NCBI GenBank assembly: GCA_913045175.1
Contig: CAJWQG010000005.1
Location: 23,078 to 87,077, forward strand
Direction of reading: 5' to 3'
Source: an uncultured Gammaproteobacteria bacterium
GTDB taxonomy: Bacteria; Pseudomonadota; Gammaproteobacteria; Pseudomonadales; Azotimanducaceae
Length of the DNA: 64,000 bases
This document shows, in pieces, positions 27,233 to 36,817 of the stretch. Position numbers and translations under genes: made by a program. The number at the start of each line of letters is the position of its first letter. The first letter of the stretch is position 1. The notes below the pieces were generated by a model. That model was not told the origin of the DNA. It worked only from the letters and a program-made list of their open reading frames with translations, and ran no database searches.

Positions 27233-28555
27233 TCAGATACCAGGAAAGCCATTGGCTTTGATGTGCTCAATAAGCACGTCCCGAATCAATGTCTGGTAGT
27301 TGATTAGCTCCACCTCGCTGGGCGTCTTATTCTTTGTGTGAGATCCAATAAAACTGTTAGTTGCAACAAGATAGGTTTTCTCATCATCGATTTTATCGAT
27401 TCTATGGTGAGGGTCCCGTTCCCTGTTTAACATGTAACGCACATGCGAACCCTTCATTCTGAGACCCACCAGAGAATTACCGAATGGTTCAATAGTCCAT
27501 ATATTTCGCGCGGTAACCGAACCTTTGCGAATAACATCCCGAATCCCACCCATATTGTAGAAACCAAAATCCGCATCGATAGCGCTGGCTATTACGGTTT
27601 CGAAAATAATCTGCAATTCTTCCTGGCTGTAGTTACGATCTGCCTGTGCGATCTGATAGCCAACCTGAGCCGAGACTTTATCTGTCCACTGCCTAACCGC
27701 AGACGCCACCGCGGGTTCCGGACCCGGAAGTTCTTTTGCAGGAATGAGTTCTGCTTTCGCACTTAAAACCTCGTTAGTCACCGTATCCACCGTTAATCTT
27801 ATGTGGCCAACATGAGAACCGTACTCTCCTGCCTGGGTCACCAGGGTATCTCCTACCATGACACCAGGATCGACTACCGTATGAGAATGACCACCCACAA
27901 TAACGTCGACACATTCAGTATCACGCGCAAGTGCCAATTCCTCTTCGTGACCTACGTGAGACAGCAGGACCACAAGGTCGACCTTGTCGCAAAGCGCCGA
28001 GACAGCCGCTTCTATCGATTCCTTAGGATCTGCAAAACTAAGGTTCTCGTTTCCCATGGGGATAATCATGTGAGGCGTCGCCTCAGTAATCACTCCGATG
28101 ATGCCAACTTTAATTCCATCCACGTCTTTGACCAGGAGCGGCGCATCAGCGATCAACGATCCATCCGGACTGTAGGCGTTAATAGCAAGCAGCGGATAAC
28201 TTGCAATCTCTTTAAATTTTTCTATCTGGCGAAAGCCATGGTCAAACTCATGATTACCAAGAACCGAAGCGTCGTATCCCATAAGATTCATCACTTCGAA
28301 GATCGGCACCCCCTCAAACAAAGTGGAAACCGGGGTCCCGGATATGCTGTCTCCTCCATTGAGAAACAACACGGCTGAATTGTTGTTACGCACCTGATTC
28401 ACGTAGGCAGTAATTCGTGCTGCCCCCGCAAACTCATCTTCTTGCTTGATGCGCCCATGAAAATCATTTGTATGAAGTATGACGAGGTCACGCTCTTCGG
28501 CGAACGTTGGTAACTGCCATAGAAACACGGCTAACGACAATACGAATTTGATCAT
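27233..28555 (-). CDS. Periplasmic 5'-nucleotidase (UshA/CpdB-type metallophosphatase)
   Basis: About 440 residues, starting MIKFVLSLAVFLWQLPTFAEER, a clear signal peptide. The metallophosphatase motifs are ILHTNDFHG, LNGGDSIS, VLGNHEFDHG (catalytic His) and GGHSHTVVD. The C-terminal domain has the substrate-stacking region (FGFYNMGGIRD, EPFGNSL). It should cleave phosphate from nucleotides in the periplasm to recover phosphate and nucleoside. The ATG at 28555 was chosen because it begins the signal peptide. It is the last gene of the minus-strand series running from the urease operon, 56 nt behind the kinase-like gene. Confidence 0.88.
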   Translation of the reverse strand: MIKFVLSLAVFLWQLPTFAEERDLVILHTNDFHGRIKQEDEFAGAARITAYVNQVRNNNSAVLFLNGGDSISGTPVSTLFEGVPIFEVMNLMGYDASVLGNHEFDHGFRQIEKFKEIASYPLLAINAYSPDGSLIADAPLLVKDVDGIKVGIIGVITEATPHMIIPMGNENLSFADPKESIEAAVSALCDKVDLVVLLSHVGHEEELALARDTECVDVIVGGHSHTVVDPGVMVGDTLVTQAGEYGSHVGHIRLTVDTVTNEVLSAKAELIPAKELPGPEPAVASAVRQWTDKVSAQVGYQIAQADRNYSQEELQIIFETVIASAIDADFGFYNMGGIRDVIRKGSVTARNIWTIEPFGNSLVGLRMKGSHVRYMLNRERDPHHRIDKIDDEKTYLVATNSFIGSHTKNKTPSEVELINYQTLIRDVLIEHIKANGFPGI

Positions 28556-28611
28556 GGTTTCAGCTCGATAAAATATCAACGTTGGATTATACCGCCTCCA
28601 AAGCAATAACC

Positions 28612-29235
28612 TCAGTTTACAAACAGCTTTCTCACGTAGAGTTCATCCAAACCTTTCAAACCTTCAACGAAGGCATCGCAGTGGACTGCAATGGTACGAC
28701 GGTGCTCCTCATACCTGGAGAGATGCCTAAAGTTTCTGATTCGAAGGCGTTTGGGGAGTCGTCCCCAATAGATTGAGAGATCCGCAATATCAATCAGCCC
28801 GAGTTCCTTGTTGGAATTCAAAACAACATTCCCCAGATGCAGCGAGCGGTGATAAATACCCTTCTCATGTAGTTGTTTATAGAGGCTACCGAGGTTAAGA
28901 ATCGTTTCTTCATCCAGGGTAGAACCGATATCCCTTAATGTCATTCCTTCAAGCGGTTTATATATCACCCCAGACCTACGGATAGAGGAAATTCGACAGA
29001 TCTCAAAAATCTCGGGCACAATGATATCCAGATCTGCCAGGCGCCTGGCATTATAAGCGAATCTCCTGGAGTACGACCAAAATCTGGCGAAAGAAACGAA
29101 ACGCTTTACGCGGAACAACTTAAGGTAGTTGCCATTCTCAAGTCTTAGCACCTTGTCGCCAAAGGGATCATTAGCAACTATCTCTACCCCTTCGCGTAGC
29201 GCCCTGTATTCCTCGACGGTGAGCGTTTTCTGCAT
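28612..29235 (-). CDS. LPS-kinase/InaA-like protein with an altered catalytic loop
   Basis: A 207-residue small kinase-fold protein. LRLENGNYLKLFRVKRF resembles the Lys-bearing beta strand. GIYHRSLHLGNVVLNSNKEL is the catalytic loop and GLIDIADL the DFG-like metal site. In lipopolysaccharide kinases the loop reads HxDLHxxN; here Ser replaces the Asp base. Proteins of this form are often annotated 'toluene tolerance' or InaA-like, and activity is unproven. It starts 10 nt after ureG stops on the same strand, so it is likely read from the urease mRNA although no link to urease is known. Confidence 0.72.
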   Translation of the reverse strand: MQKTLTVEEYRALREGVEIVANDPFGDKVLRLENGNYLKLFRVKRFVSFARFWSYSRRFAYNARRLADLDIIVPEIFEICRISSIRRSGVIYKPLEGMTLRDIGSTLDEETILNLGSLYKQLHEKGIYHRSLHLGNVVLNSNKELGLIDIADLSIYWGRLPKRLRIRNFRHLSRYEEHRRTIAVHCDAFVEGLKGLDELYVRKLFVN

Positions 29236-29245
29236 ATGACCGTTA

Positions 29246-29860
29246 TTAGGAAGCTTCTTCCCAAAGTCCTTCTTTCCTGACGAAGTCGACTACAGTATCC
29301 AGGCCGTCACCCGTTTTAAGATTGGTAAAGACGAAAGGTGAATCCTCTCTCATTCGTCTGGTATCACTTTCCATAACTTCAAGTGATGCGCCCACGTGAG
29401 GTGCAAGATCAGTTTTGTTGATTATCAGCAGGTCACTTCTGGTAATACCTGGGCCACCTTTTCTTGGGACCTTCTCACCGGCGGCAACGTCAATAACATA
29501 TATAGTCAGGTCAACAAGTTCGGGGCTAAACGTTGCACTAAGATTATCGCCACCACTCTCTACAATTACGATCTCAAGTTCAGGAAACCTTACGTTGAGC
29601 GCATCAATCGCAGCCAGATTCATGGAGGCGTCCTCTCGAATTGCAGTATGTGGACAACCGCCGGTTTCAACACCCACGATCCTGTCTTCAGGCAGGGCCT
29701 GAGCTCGCCAAAGTATCTCCGCATCTTCCTGCGTATATATATCGTTAGTAACAACTGCCACTTCGTATTCCTTTGAAAGCTTTCTACACAATTGCTCTAC
29801 CAGGGTAGTTTTTCCTGCACCCACAGGCCCACCGATTCCAACACGTAATGGCTCTGACAT
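29246..29860 (-). CDS. ureG: Urease accessory GTPase UreG
   Basis: A 204-residue SIMIBI GTPase that delivers nickel to urease. It has the P-loop [13 protein letters not shown], the metal-binding CPH motif in [14 protein letters not shown], the switch region VESGGDNL, and the specificity motif NKTDLAP. The ORF track starts at 29947, but the ATG at 29860 begins at the family start and has AGAGGAG eight bases upstream. It follows ureF after a 52-bp gap that contains a 12-bp tandem repeat. Confidence 0.96.
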   Translation of the reverse strand: MSEPLRVGIGGPVGAGKTTLVEQLCRKLSKEYEVAVVTNDIYTQEDAEILWRAQALPEDRIVGVETGGCPHTAIREDASMNLAAIDALNVRFPELEIVIVESGGDNLSATFSPELVDLTIYVIDVAAGEKVPRKGGPGITRSDLLIINKTDLAPHVGASLEVMESDTRRMREDSPFVFTNLKTGDGLDTVVDFVRKEGLWEEAS

Positions 29861-29883
29861 CTTTCTACTCCTCTTTTCTCTAA

Positions 29884-29907
29884 CTATTGCACTTGCTATT
29901 GCACTTC
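29884..29907. repeat. 12-bp tandem duplication between ureF and ureG
   Basis: CTATTGCACTTG is followed by CTATTGCACTTC in the 52-bp ureF-ureG gap. The rest of the operon has gaps under 20 bp or overlaps, so the duplication explains part of the unusual spacing. No function is evident. Confidence 0.7.
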
Positions 29908-29912
29908 GACAA

Positions 29913-30572
29913 CTATGACCTGAATATCCGTGAATACTGAGTTTCATGGCTGGCGCTTGCGATCACGAAACCTAGAGCAGTCACACCGATGGCGTCGCAC
30001 TGCACAGCATTCGCGGCAGCATCACTTATAACCGGCCCAAGGTCACGTAAAATTCGCTGACCCATCCGATGACCCAGAGGTACCAGTTTGACGGCAGCCA
30101 ACACCTGGTTTTCACACCAGGCCCAGGCATAACCATTCAGCGCATCCTCCAGCGGAATCTGATTATTCACAGCAATAACCGCGAAGGCAGCGGTGAAACC
30201 CATTTTCTCTGCGGGAAGTGTTTCGTCTAGTTCACCTGCAAGGTCACAAAGCGCAGTCCCCATTTGCTCTTCTTCATCACGTAGCTCGGCAGTCTCCCTG
30301 CATGCTCTACACAGCCTGTCGAACTCTTTGACACCCTCTTTGTCCCCCGCCTTCCAGGCGTCGTAGACCTTACAGATAATGGGCAGGTCAACCGACCCGA
30401 TACATCGCTCCAATAAACCTGCTATCCAGGATTCCGTCGTCTCAACGTCATTTACCCATCCACGATTGATTGCCTGTTCCAGGCCCTGGGAATAGTGAAA
30501 TGCACCGACAGGTAAAGCCGGTGAAATTAACTGCCATAAACGTATCGATCGCCGGGAAGAATCAGTGTTCAT
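29913..30572 (-). CDS. ureF: Urease accessory protein UreF
   Basis: About 219 residues, all-helical, with [21 protein letters not shown] at the N-terminus (the UreF signature) and [17 protein letters not shown] later. UreF bridges UreD and UreG in the apo-urease activation complex and gates GTP hydrolysis. The ATG at 30572 overlaps the end of ureE by 11 nt (ATGAACACTGA) and starts where the family starts; the ORF-track start at 30659 would add 29 residues. The C-terminal SIFRS-like tail is ordinary. Confidence 0.94.
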   Translation of the reverse strand: MNTDSSRRSIRLWQLISPALPVGAFHYSQGLEQAINRGWVNDVETTESWIAGLLERCIGSVDLPIICKVYDAWKAGDKEGVKEFDRLCRACRETAELRDEEEQMGTALCDLAGELDETLPAEKMGFTAAFAVIAVNNQIPLEDALNGYAWAWCENQVLAAVKLVPLGHRMGQRILRDLGPVISDAAANAVQCDAIGVTALGFVIASASHETQYSRIFRS

Positions 30573-31008
30573 GACTATGGACATGGTATGCACCACCTTC
30601 GGGTTCAAAAGGCGCGTTCTCGTTAACCGGCTCACAACCAAGGCCCCACACCATATCATCCAGAACGTGATCGGTGAGGTATCGCACCCATGCTGGGCCT
30701 ACCTGAACCCAGACATGCCTGTTACCCAGGTGGTAAGCAATTCGTGCCAACAGCTCAGGATTGTCCGAGTACGCTGTCGAAACAGGCTCCTCGGCTGCCG
30801 AAACCAATATAACACGGCCCGACTCACTCCAAAGGTGATCGCCACCACGTACCACTGTACCGCGAGGTAACTTGATCCCAATGGATTCACCTGAATCCAG
30901 AACTGCCTTAAGCCTGGTCTTTTCCCGTTTTGCGTATTCCAAAAACAACGTGTCTGAAACGCCGCCTACCTTGTCAGCATCACCAACTATTTGTGTGAAC
31001 TCATCCAT
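30562..31008 (-). CDS. ureE: Urease nickel metallochaperone UreE
   Basis: A 148-residue protein with the UreE layout: an N-terminal domain (KTRLKAVLDSGESIGIKLPRG), a central metal-binding domain (AYHLGNRHVWVQVG, with the conserved His) and a short His-rich tail (YHVHSHEH). The tail binds nickel but is much shorter than in Klebsiella. UreE hands Ni(II) to UreG. It starts 2 nt after the ureC stop. No nickel permease gene is present in the window, so nickel must enter through a system encoded elsewhere. Confidence 0.95.
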   Translation of the reverse strand: MDEFTQIVGDADKVGGVSDTLFLEYAKREKTRLKAVLDSGESIGIKLPRGTVVRGGDHLWSESGRVILVSAAEEPVSTAYSDNPELLARIAYHLGNRHVWVQVGPAWVRYLTDHVLDDMVWGLGCEPVNENAPFEPEGGAYHVHSHEH

Positions 31009-31010
31009 TG

Positions 31011-32714
31011 CTAGAACAGGAAGTAACGTTGTGCGAGAGGCAACTCTTCTGCCGGCTCACAGGTCAATAGCGTTCCATCCGCCCTTACTTCATAGGTCTC
31101 GGGATCTACCTCAATGTCCGGGGTATAGTCGTTTAGCCGCATATCGGACTTACTTACCTCACGCGTATTACTGACGGGCATTAGACTCTTTTGTAAATTG
31201 AGTGACTCCGCCACGCCATTGTCCATTGCCGCACCGGACACAAAACTGAGCGACGTTGCCGTCAATGCGCCACCAAAAGCACCGAACATGGGTCGATAGT
31301 GAACCGGCTGAGGGGTCGGAATCGACGCATTGGGATCTCCCATGGGGGCTGCCAGGATTGCCCCACCCTTGATAATCATGGCGGGTTTGGCGCCAAAGAA
31401 AGCAGGTTTCCACAACACCAGATCTGCAAGTTTACCAACCTCTACGGAACCAACTTCGTTCGCGACACCATGGGCAATAGCAGGATTGATCGTATATTTC
31501 GCGATGTAGCGTTTCACACGAAAGTTGTCATTACGCGCAGAGTCCTCTGTTAAGGCGCCACGCTGCACCTTCATCTTATGCGCAGTTTGCCAGGTGCGGG
31601 TAATGACTTCGCCAACGCGTCCCATGGCTTGTGAATCTGACGCGATCATGGAAAACGCGCCAAGGTCATGCAGGATATCTTCCGCCGCAATGGTCTCACG
31701 CCGAATACGTGATTCCGCAAACGCAATATCTTCAGGAATACTCGAATCAAGATGGTGACAAACCATCAACATATCCAGATGTTCGTCGATCGTGTTGACT
31801 GTATAGGGTCTTGTAGGATTCGTGGACGAGGGCAATACATTAGGCAAACTACACGCCTTAATAATATCGGGCGCATGTCCTCCTCCTGCCCCTTCAGTAT
31901 GAAAGGTATGAATCGTTCGATCCTTAAATGCCGCGAGCGTGTTCTCCACAAAGCCTGATTCATTCAGTGTGTCCGTATGAATTGCCACCTGAACATCCAT
32001 GGAATCCGCGACCCTAAGACAGCAATCTATTGCTCCCGGCGTCGTCCCCCAGTCTTCATGGAGCTTCAACCCCATCGCACCGGCGGCGACCTGTTCAGTC
32101 AGCGCTTCAGGTAGGCTGGCGTTTCCCTTGCCCATAAATCCCAGATTCATCGGTAAACCATCGGCAGCCTGCAACATCATAGCGATGTGCCACGGACCAG
32201 GGGTGCAGGTGGTTGCGTTGGTTCCTGTGGCAGGACCAGTGCCACCACCCAGCATCGTGGTCACACCGGACATTAATGCCTCTTCTATTTGTTGCGGACA
32301 GATAAAGTGGATGTGTGCATCGATACCTCCCGCAGTCAGAATCTGTCCTTCCCCTGCTATCGCTTCGGTACCCGGCCCAACGACGATATCTACATTAGCC
32401 TGGGTATCGGGATTCCCCGCCTTACCAATACCTACTATTCGACCTGCTTTAATACCTACGTCCGCTTTGACGATACCCCAGTAATCAACAATAAGCGCAT
32501 TAGTGATCACGGTGTCCACAGTTTCGCTGGATGGTCGCTGAGACTGACCCATACCGTCCCTAATGACTTTCCCTCCACCAAACTTAACCTCATCACCGTA
32601 AACGGCATGGTCATGCTCCACCTCAATGATGAGATCGGTGTCGCCCAGGCGCACTCGATCTCCGGTGGTTGGACCAAACATATCTGCATAGGCCTGACGA
32701 CTCATTTTACTCAT
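31011..32714 (-). CDS. ureC: Urease alpha subunit (catalytic)
   Basis: A 567-residue catalytic subunit that hydrolyses urea to ammonia and carbamate at a dinickel centre. All key residues are seen: HIHF (two Ni ligands), GLKLHEDWG with the Lys that is carbamylated, [10 protein letters not shown] and TEGAGGGH (further ligands), the flap [13 protein letters not shown] with the catalytic His, and ASDSQAMGR with the Asp ligand. The start ATG at 32714 has GGAGG ten bases upstream and overlaps the ureB stop by 4 nt. Length and motifs indicate a working enzyme. Confidence 0.98.
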   Translation of the reverse strand: MSKMSRQAYADMFGPTTGDRVRLGDTDLIIEVEHDHAVYGDEVKFGGGKVIRDGMGQSQRPSSETVDTVITNALIVDYWGIVKADVGIKAGRIVGIGKAGNPDTQANVDIVVGPGTEAIAGEGQILTAGGIDAHIHFICPQQIEEALMSGVTTMLGGGTGPATGTNATTCTPGPWHIAMMLQAADGLPMNLGFMGKGNASLPEALTEQVAAGAMGLKLHEDWGTTPGAIDCCLRVADSMDVQVAIHTDTLNESGFVENTLAAFKDRTIHTFHTEGAGGGHAPDIIKACSLPNVLPSSTNPTRPYTVNTIDEHLDMLMVCHHLDSSIPEDIAFAESRIRRETIAAEDILHDLGAFSMIASDSQAMGRVGEVITRTWQTAHKMKVQRGALTEDSARNDNFRVKRYIAKYTINPAIAHGVANEVGSVEVGKLADLVLWKPAFFGAKPAMIIKGGAILAAPMGDPNASIPTPQPVHYRPMFGAFGGALTATSLSFVSGAAMDNGVAESLNLQKSLMPVSNTREVSKSDMRLNDYTPDIEVDPETYEVRADGTLLTCEPAEELPLAQRYFLF

Positions 32715-33028
32715 GACTTATCCTCCAAAGCGCCCATAACTTTCTGGTTAAAGCCATAAACCTCTTTATTTCCAGCAAACTCAACCAAGGTTACCGTCCG
32801 GGTTTGCCCGGGTTCAAAACGCACCGCTGTGCCTGCCGGTATGTCGAGTCTAAATCCTCGTGTGGACTCACGGTCGAAAGAAAGCGCAACGTTGGTTTCA
32901 TAGAAGTGATAGTGAGAGCCAACCTGTATCGGGCGATCGCCCGAGTTGGAAACGGGCACCTCGATTGTGCTGCGTCCTTCATTAAGCAGTAGCTCGCCTG
33001 ACTCGATAAACATTTCTCCGGGAATCAT
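32711..33028 (-). CDS. ureB: Urease beta subunit
   Basis: A 105-residue beta subunit with the family core [28 protein letters not shown] and [20 protein letters not shown]. It packs around UreC in the (UreABC)3 assembly. It starts 9 nt after ureA and its stop overlaps the ureC start (ATGA). Separate ureA and ureB genes fit the usual proteobacterial layout rather than the fused Helicobacter form. Confidence 0.97.
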   Translation of the reverse strand: MIPGEMFIESGELLLNEGRSTIEVPVSNSGDRPIQVGSHYHFYETNVALSFDRESTRGFRLDIPAGTAVRFEPGQTRTVTLVEFAGNKEVYGFNQKVMGALEDKS

Positions 33029-33037
33029 GACAGCTCC

Positions 33038-33340
33038 TTAGGATATTGGATTGTGTACGGTGACAAGTTTGGTTCCGTCGGGAAACGTCGCCTCAACCTG
33101 AACCTCGTGCAGCAACTCGGCAATACCATCCATCACATCATCGCTGCTTAGAATCTCTGTACCGTAAGACATCAGAGCTGCGACAGATTGCCCATCCCGT
33201 GCGCCTTCCATGATAGCAGCAGATATCATGGCAACCGCCTCTGGGTAGTTGAGCTTGACGCCCCTTGCACGACGTTGTTCAGCGAGTTGCGCTGCGAGAA
33301 AAATCAGTAATTTGTCTTTCTCTCTTGGGGTTAACTCCAT
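33038..33340 (-). CDS. ureA: Urease gamma subunit
   Basis: A 100-residue gamma subunit: [38 protein letters not shown], and the C-terminal [20 protein letters not shown]. The ORF track starts 20 residues upstream, but the ATG at 33340 is the universal family start and has GGAGG just before it. It lies 19 nt behind ureD and 9 nt ahead of ureB. Confidence 0.97.
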   Translation of the reverse strand: MELTPREKDKLLIFLAAQLAEQRRARGVKLNYPEAVAMISAAIMEGARDGQSVAALMSYGTEILSSDDVMDGIAELLHEVQVEATFPDGTKLVTVHNPIS

Positions 33341-33359
33341 TGCAACCTCCTTCTCTTTA

Positions 33360-34181
33360 TTACGTTGCCCAGATGCGTGGCGCACCCGGTGAAAAACCAT
33401 TGATCAACATACGTATCGCCGACCACAACCGCGTTAGCTCCTCGCGCAGTGCAAAAGCATCATCAGCCAGTGCACGAATCACCAGCACGTCATCTACCAG
33501 CGTTGCCGCCATGTCACAAAAATTCTTTCCATCAATCAGTTCCCGCGTATGGCGTAAAACTTCCTTATCTGCAGGAAACCCGTAGAAGGAACCCAGGACC
33601 AGATGGCTATTAAGCCCCCATGGCGCTGAAAGCACCGCGTCTCCCGCGGACCATTGCTGTCTTTCGATCAGCCGCGGGACTTCATCAACGAGCAGCGTGA
33701 ATACCTGCTCGAATTCACCAGTTGAATAGTCATCACCACTCACGGGGCGCCCCATAGAACAAATCTCCCAACCACAAAAGTGAGAACTGGACTCCAGTCG
33801 TACCGTCGTTGCCTGATGCACACGGCTACCACCAAAAAGCACGGTGTCCTGAGGTAGCCACTCGAGACTCGCGCCCTCGCCCAATTTCAGATCACAAGTA
33901 ATCTGGCTCGTTGCACCTGCGCTGCGATATATCTTCGCAGATGCAGGCGTCGTAATCAGCGCGGCTGCGTTGCTGCAAACTTCCACACTCGTCCCCAATT
34001 CATCGCCACCAACGACACCGCCTGGCGGATGCAAAACATAGACGTGACAAACGCCATCGGGTGGATAAAACGGTTTTTGAATCCGTAAAGGACCCTTATG
34101 TGAACATCTGCTAACTAGTGTCTTACACCCCGATCGACGAAACTGTAAATTGAGGTTCGCCTGCCAACCGTGGAGACTCAT
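33360..34181 (-). CDS. ureD: Urease accessory protein UreD (UreH)
   Basis: A 273-residue accessory protein with the UreD marks [24 protein letters not shown] and [13 protein letters not shown]. UreD binds apo-urease and, with UreF and UreG, forms the tunnel through which nickel passes to the active site. The ATG overlaps the urtE stop by 4 nt, which places urease maturation and urea transport on one transcript. Confidence 0.95.
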   Translation of the reverse strand: MSLHGWQANLNLQFRRSGCKTLVSRCSHKGPLRIQKPFYPPDGVCHVYVLHPPGGVVGGDELGTSVEVCSNAAALITTPASAKIYRSAGATSQITCDLKLGEGASLEWLPQDTVLFGGSRVHQATTVRLESSSHFCGWEICSMGRPVSGDDYSTGEFEQVFTLLVDEVPRLIERQQWSAGDAVLSAPWGLNSHLVLGSFYGFPADKEVLRHTRELIDGKNFCDMAATLVDDVLVIRALADDAFALREELTRLWSAIRMLINGFSPGAPRIWAT

Positions 34182-34873
34182 ACTGACAGATGCTCGGTAA
34201 TCATGGCCTCGGATAATTCCTGCATAGCACCAGCAGCTACTATTGCGCCTTTGCTCATAATATGAAAATCACTCGCGACGTGACGCACAAAGGGTAATTT
34301 CTGTTCGACAACCAATACGGTCAGCGCAAGTTCTCGATTTAATCTGACAATAACTTCGCCAATTTCGTGCACAATATTGGGTTGAATCCCTTCAGTCGGC
34401 TCATCCAGTATCAATAATTTAGGCCCAATGACCAACGCTCGCGCTATCGCTAATTGCTGTTGTTGACCTCCAGACAAATCACCACCGCGCCTTTGCATCA
34501 TTGTTTGCAGAACAGGAAATAGCTCAAATATTAATTCCGGTAGTTGCCGTTCTTCTCTTGGCAACGCGCCCAATCCAGTCAGAAGGTTTTCTTCTACGGT
34601 CAGTAACGGAAAAATTATTCGACCCTGGGGCACGTACCCAATACGCAGTGGCGCCCGACGCTCAGCCGGTTCTGCAGTCATTTCCACACCATCGTAGAGG
34701 ATTGAGCCTGAATCCAAGGGCAGCAGCCCCATGATGCAATTAAGTAAAGTCGTTTTGCCAACACCATTTCGACCAATCAGACTGACGCAACTGCCGGGGT
34801 CGATAGACATGTTCACATCCCACAGAGTGTGGGATTGACCATAGGATTGATTGACATTAGTAATCGAAAGCAT
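34178..34873 (-). CDS. urtE: Urea ABC transporter ATP-binding protein UrtE
   Basis: A 231-residue LivF-type ATPase: Walker A GRNGVGKTT, Q-loop YVPQGRIIFP, signature LSGGQQQQLAIARAL, Walker B LLILDEPTEGIQPNI. The GIQPNI ending is typical of UrtE. It pairs with UrtD to drive urea import through UrtBC. Its start overlaps the urtD stop by one base and its stop overlaps ureD by four. Confidence 0.95.
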   Translation of the reverse strand: MLSITNVNQSYGQSHTLWDVNMSIDPGSCVSLIGRNGVGKTTLLNCIMGLLPLDSGSILYDGVEMTAEPAERRAPLRIGYVPQGRIIFPLLTVEENLLTGLGALPREERQLPELIFELFPVLQTMMQRRGGDLSGGQQQQLAIARALVIGPKLLILDEPTEGIQPNIVHEIGEVIVRLNRELALTVLVVEQKLPFVRHVASDFHIMSKGAIVAAGAMQELSEAMITEHLSV

Positions 34874-35715
34874 CAGCTACCCAGATACACTTCGCGAACC
34901 TTAGGGTCTTCCTGTATAGCATCAAACGGTCCTTCAGCCAGCACGCTGCCTTCATGTAACACGGTAACCTGTTTCGCGATCGACCGAACAAATTCCATAT
35001 CGTGCTCCACTACCACCACGGAACGATCGCCTGCTAAACGAGTTAACAGCGCTGCAGTCGCTTCCGTTTCCTGCTGCGTCATGCCGGCGACCGGTTCATC
35101 CACCAATAGCAACAAAGGGTTCTGCATCAGCAGCATGCCAATTTCGAGCCACTGTTTTTGCCCATGAGACAAAGCACCGGCCTGCTTACCAACCAACTCG
35201 CTCAGACCAATAAGTTCGAGAACCTCACCGATACGGTCTTTCTCCTCACCTGTAAGAGAACAAAACAAAGTAGTCCAAACACGCTTATCGGATTCCATCG
35301 CGAGCTCAAGGTTTTCATGGACCGTATGCTGTTCAAATACCGTTGGCTTTTGGAACTTTCGTCCAATACCCATCGAAGCAATCTCAGGTTCAGACCTACG
35401 CAGCAGGTTTACGCGCTGGCCAAAATAAGCGGTACCCCAGTCCGGCCGAGTTTTACCGGTAATGACATCCATTAAGGTGGTCTTGCCAGCGCCATTCGGA
35501 CCAATAATACAGCGCAGTTCACCTGTCTCTATGTAGAGTGTCAATTCATTAAGCGCGCGAAAGCCATCGAAACTTACACTGATATCCTCCAGGTAAAGAA
35601 TGACACCCCTCGCTGTATCGATGAGTTCCTCACGGGTCGGTGTCTCAACCAGGAAGTTAAATACGCGGTCAGGGTCAACCTGAGTGGGACGGTTTATGCG
35701 TGGATCGTCAGCCAT
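34873..35715 (-). CDS. urtD: Urea ABC transporter ATP-binding protein UrtD
   Basis: A 280-residue LivG-type ATPase with an N-terminal extension of about 40 residues before LEDISVSFDGF. It has Walker A GPNGAGKTT, ITGKTRPDWG, GIGRKFQKPTVFEQHTV, signature LSHGQKQWLEIGMLL (LSHGQ form) and Walker B LLLVDEPVAGM. ITGKTRPD and FQKPTVFE are characteristic of UrtD. Its start overlaps urtC by 8 nt. Confidence 0.95.
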   Translation of the reverse strand: MADDPRINRPTQVDPDRVFNFLVETPTREELIDTARGVILYLEDISVSFDGFRALNELTLYIETGELRCIIGPNGAGKTTLMDVITGKTRPDWGTAYFGQRVNLLRRSEPEIASMGIGRKFQKPTVFEQHTVHENLELAMESDKRVWTTLFCSLTGEEKDRIGEVLELIGLSELVGKQAGALSHGQKQWLEIGMLLMQNPLLLLVDEPVAGMTQQETEATAALLTRLAGDRSVVVVEHDMEFVRSIAKQVTVLHEGSVLAEGPFDAIQEDPKVREVYLGS

Positions 35716-36817
35716 GATTCCCTCTCATACGCAATTGCCGCCAGATGCCAATCACTCCGCGTGGCAGTGCGACGGTTACGATAACGAAAAGCGCCCCAAG
35801 CACGAAAAGCCATACCTCCGGCAAAGCACCAGTAAGGACTGTCTTAATGTAATTCACCAAACCAGCACCGAGCGCCGCACCATACAAGGTCGCCCTACCC
35901 CCAAGCGCGACCCAAACAACCAACTCAATGGAGTTGAGCGGCTGAAACTCACTCGGGTTGATGATGCCAACCTGTGGAACATAAAGTGCACCTGCGATAC
36001 CCGCGATTACCGCAGACACGGTAAAGATCCATACCTGATAGTGTTCCACCCTATAACCAATAAATCGCGTTCTGGCTTCCGCATCACGCACCGCGGTAAC
36101 TACGCGGCCCAGCTTTGATGTAACAATAAATCGACACACGAGATATCCAAGTGCCAATGCCACGACGGAGCAAACAAACAACACTACACGTGTCACATCC
36201 GACTGCAGCGAAGCGCCAAGAATGTCTTTGAAATCGGTCAGACCGTTGTTGCCGCCAAAGCCCAGTTCATTACGAAAAAAAGCCAGCATCAGGGCATAGG
36301 TCAATGCCTGGGTCATGATCGATAAATACACGCCGGATACCCGGGATCGAAATGCAAGCCAGCCAAATAGGAATGCCAGCACCCCCGGCACAATCATGAC
36401 CATCAGCGCCGCAAACCAAAACTGATCGAATCCATACCAGTACCACGGAAGGCTATCCCAATTGAGAAACACCATGAAATCGGGAAGCTCCGGGTCGCCG
36501 TATACGCCTCGAGTTCCAATCTGGCGCATTAGGTACATTCCCATCGCATAACCACCCAATGCAAAGAACGCCCCGTGACCGAGACTAAGGATACCGCAGT
36601 AACCCCAAACCAGGTCAAGTGATATGGCCAGAAGTGCGTAGCACAGATACTTACCAAGCAAGGTGACAGTGTAGGTTGGGATATGGAAAAACGAATCCGC
36701 GGGTACCAATAGATTGGCAACAGGAACCAATATGCCAATGGCTAGCAGAACAGCGAGAAAAACCCAGCCACCTCGATCGTGATCCATCAATCGTTGCAGC
36801 ATCATTTGAGTCAACAT
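35708..36817 (-). CDS. urtC: Urea ABC transporter permease UrtC
   Basis: A 369-residue LivM-type permease with about nine or ten membrane segments. SLDLVWGYCGILSLGHGAFFALGGYAMG is the family's EAA-like start, and VAGIAGALYVPQVGIINPSEF comes before the last helices. It forms the membrane channel with UrtB. The ATG overlaps the urtB stop by one base (TGATG). Confidence 0.94.
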   Translation of the reverse strand: MLTQMMLQRLMDHDRGGWVFLAVLLAIGILVPVANLLVPADSFFHIPTYTVTLLGKYLCYALLAISLDLVWGYCGILSLGHGAFFALGGYAMGMYLMRQIGTRGVYGDPELPDFMVFLNWDSLPWYWYGFDQFWFAALMVMIVPGVLAFLFGWLAFRSRVSGVYLSIMTQALTYALMLAFFRNELGFGGNNGLTDFKDILGASLQSDVTRVVLFVCSVVALALGYLVCRFIVTSKLGRVVTAVRDAEARTRFIGYRVEHYQVWIFTVSAVIAGIAGALYVPQVGIINPSEFQPLNSIELVVWVALGGRATLYGAALGAGLVNYIKTVLTGALPEVWLFVLGALFVIVTVALPRGVIGIWRQLRMRGNHG

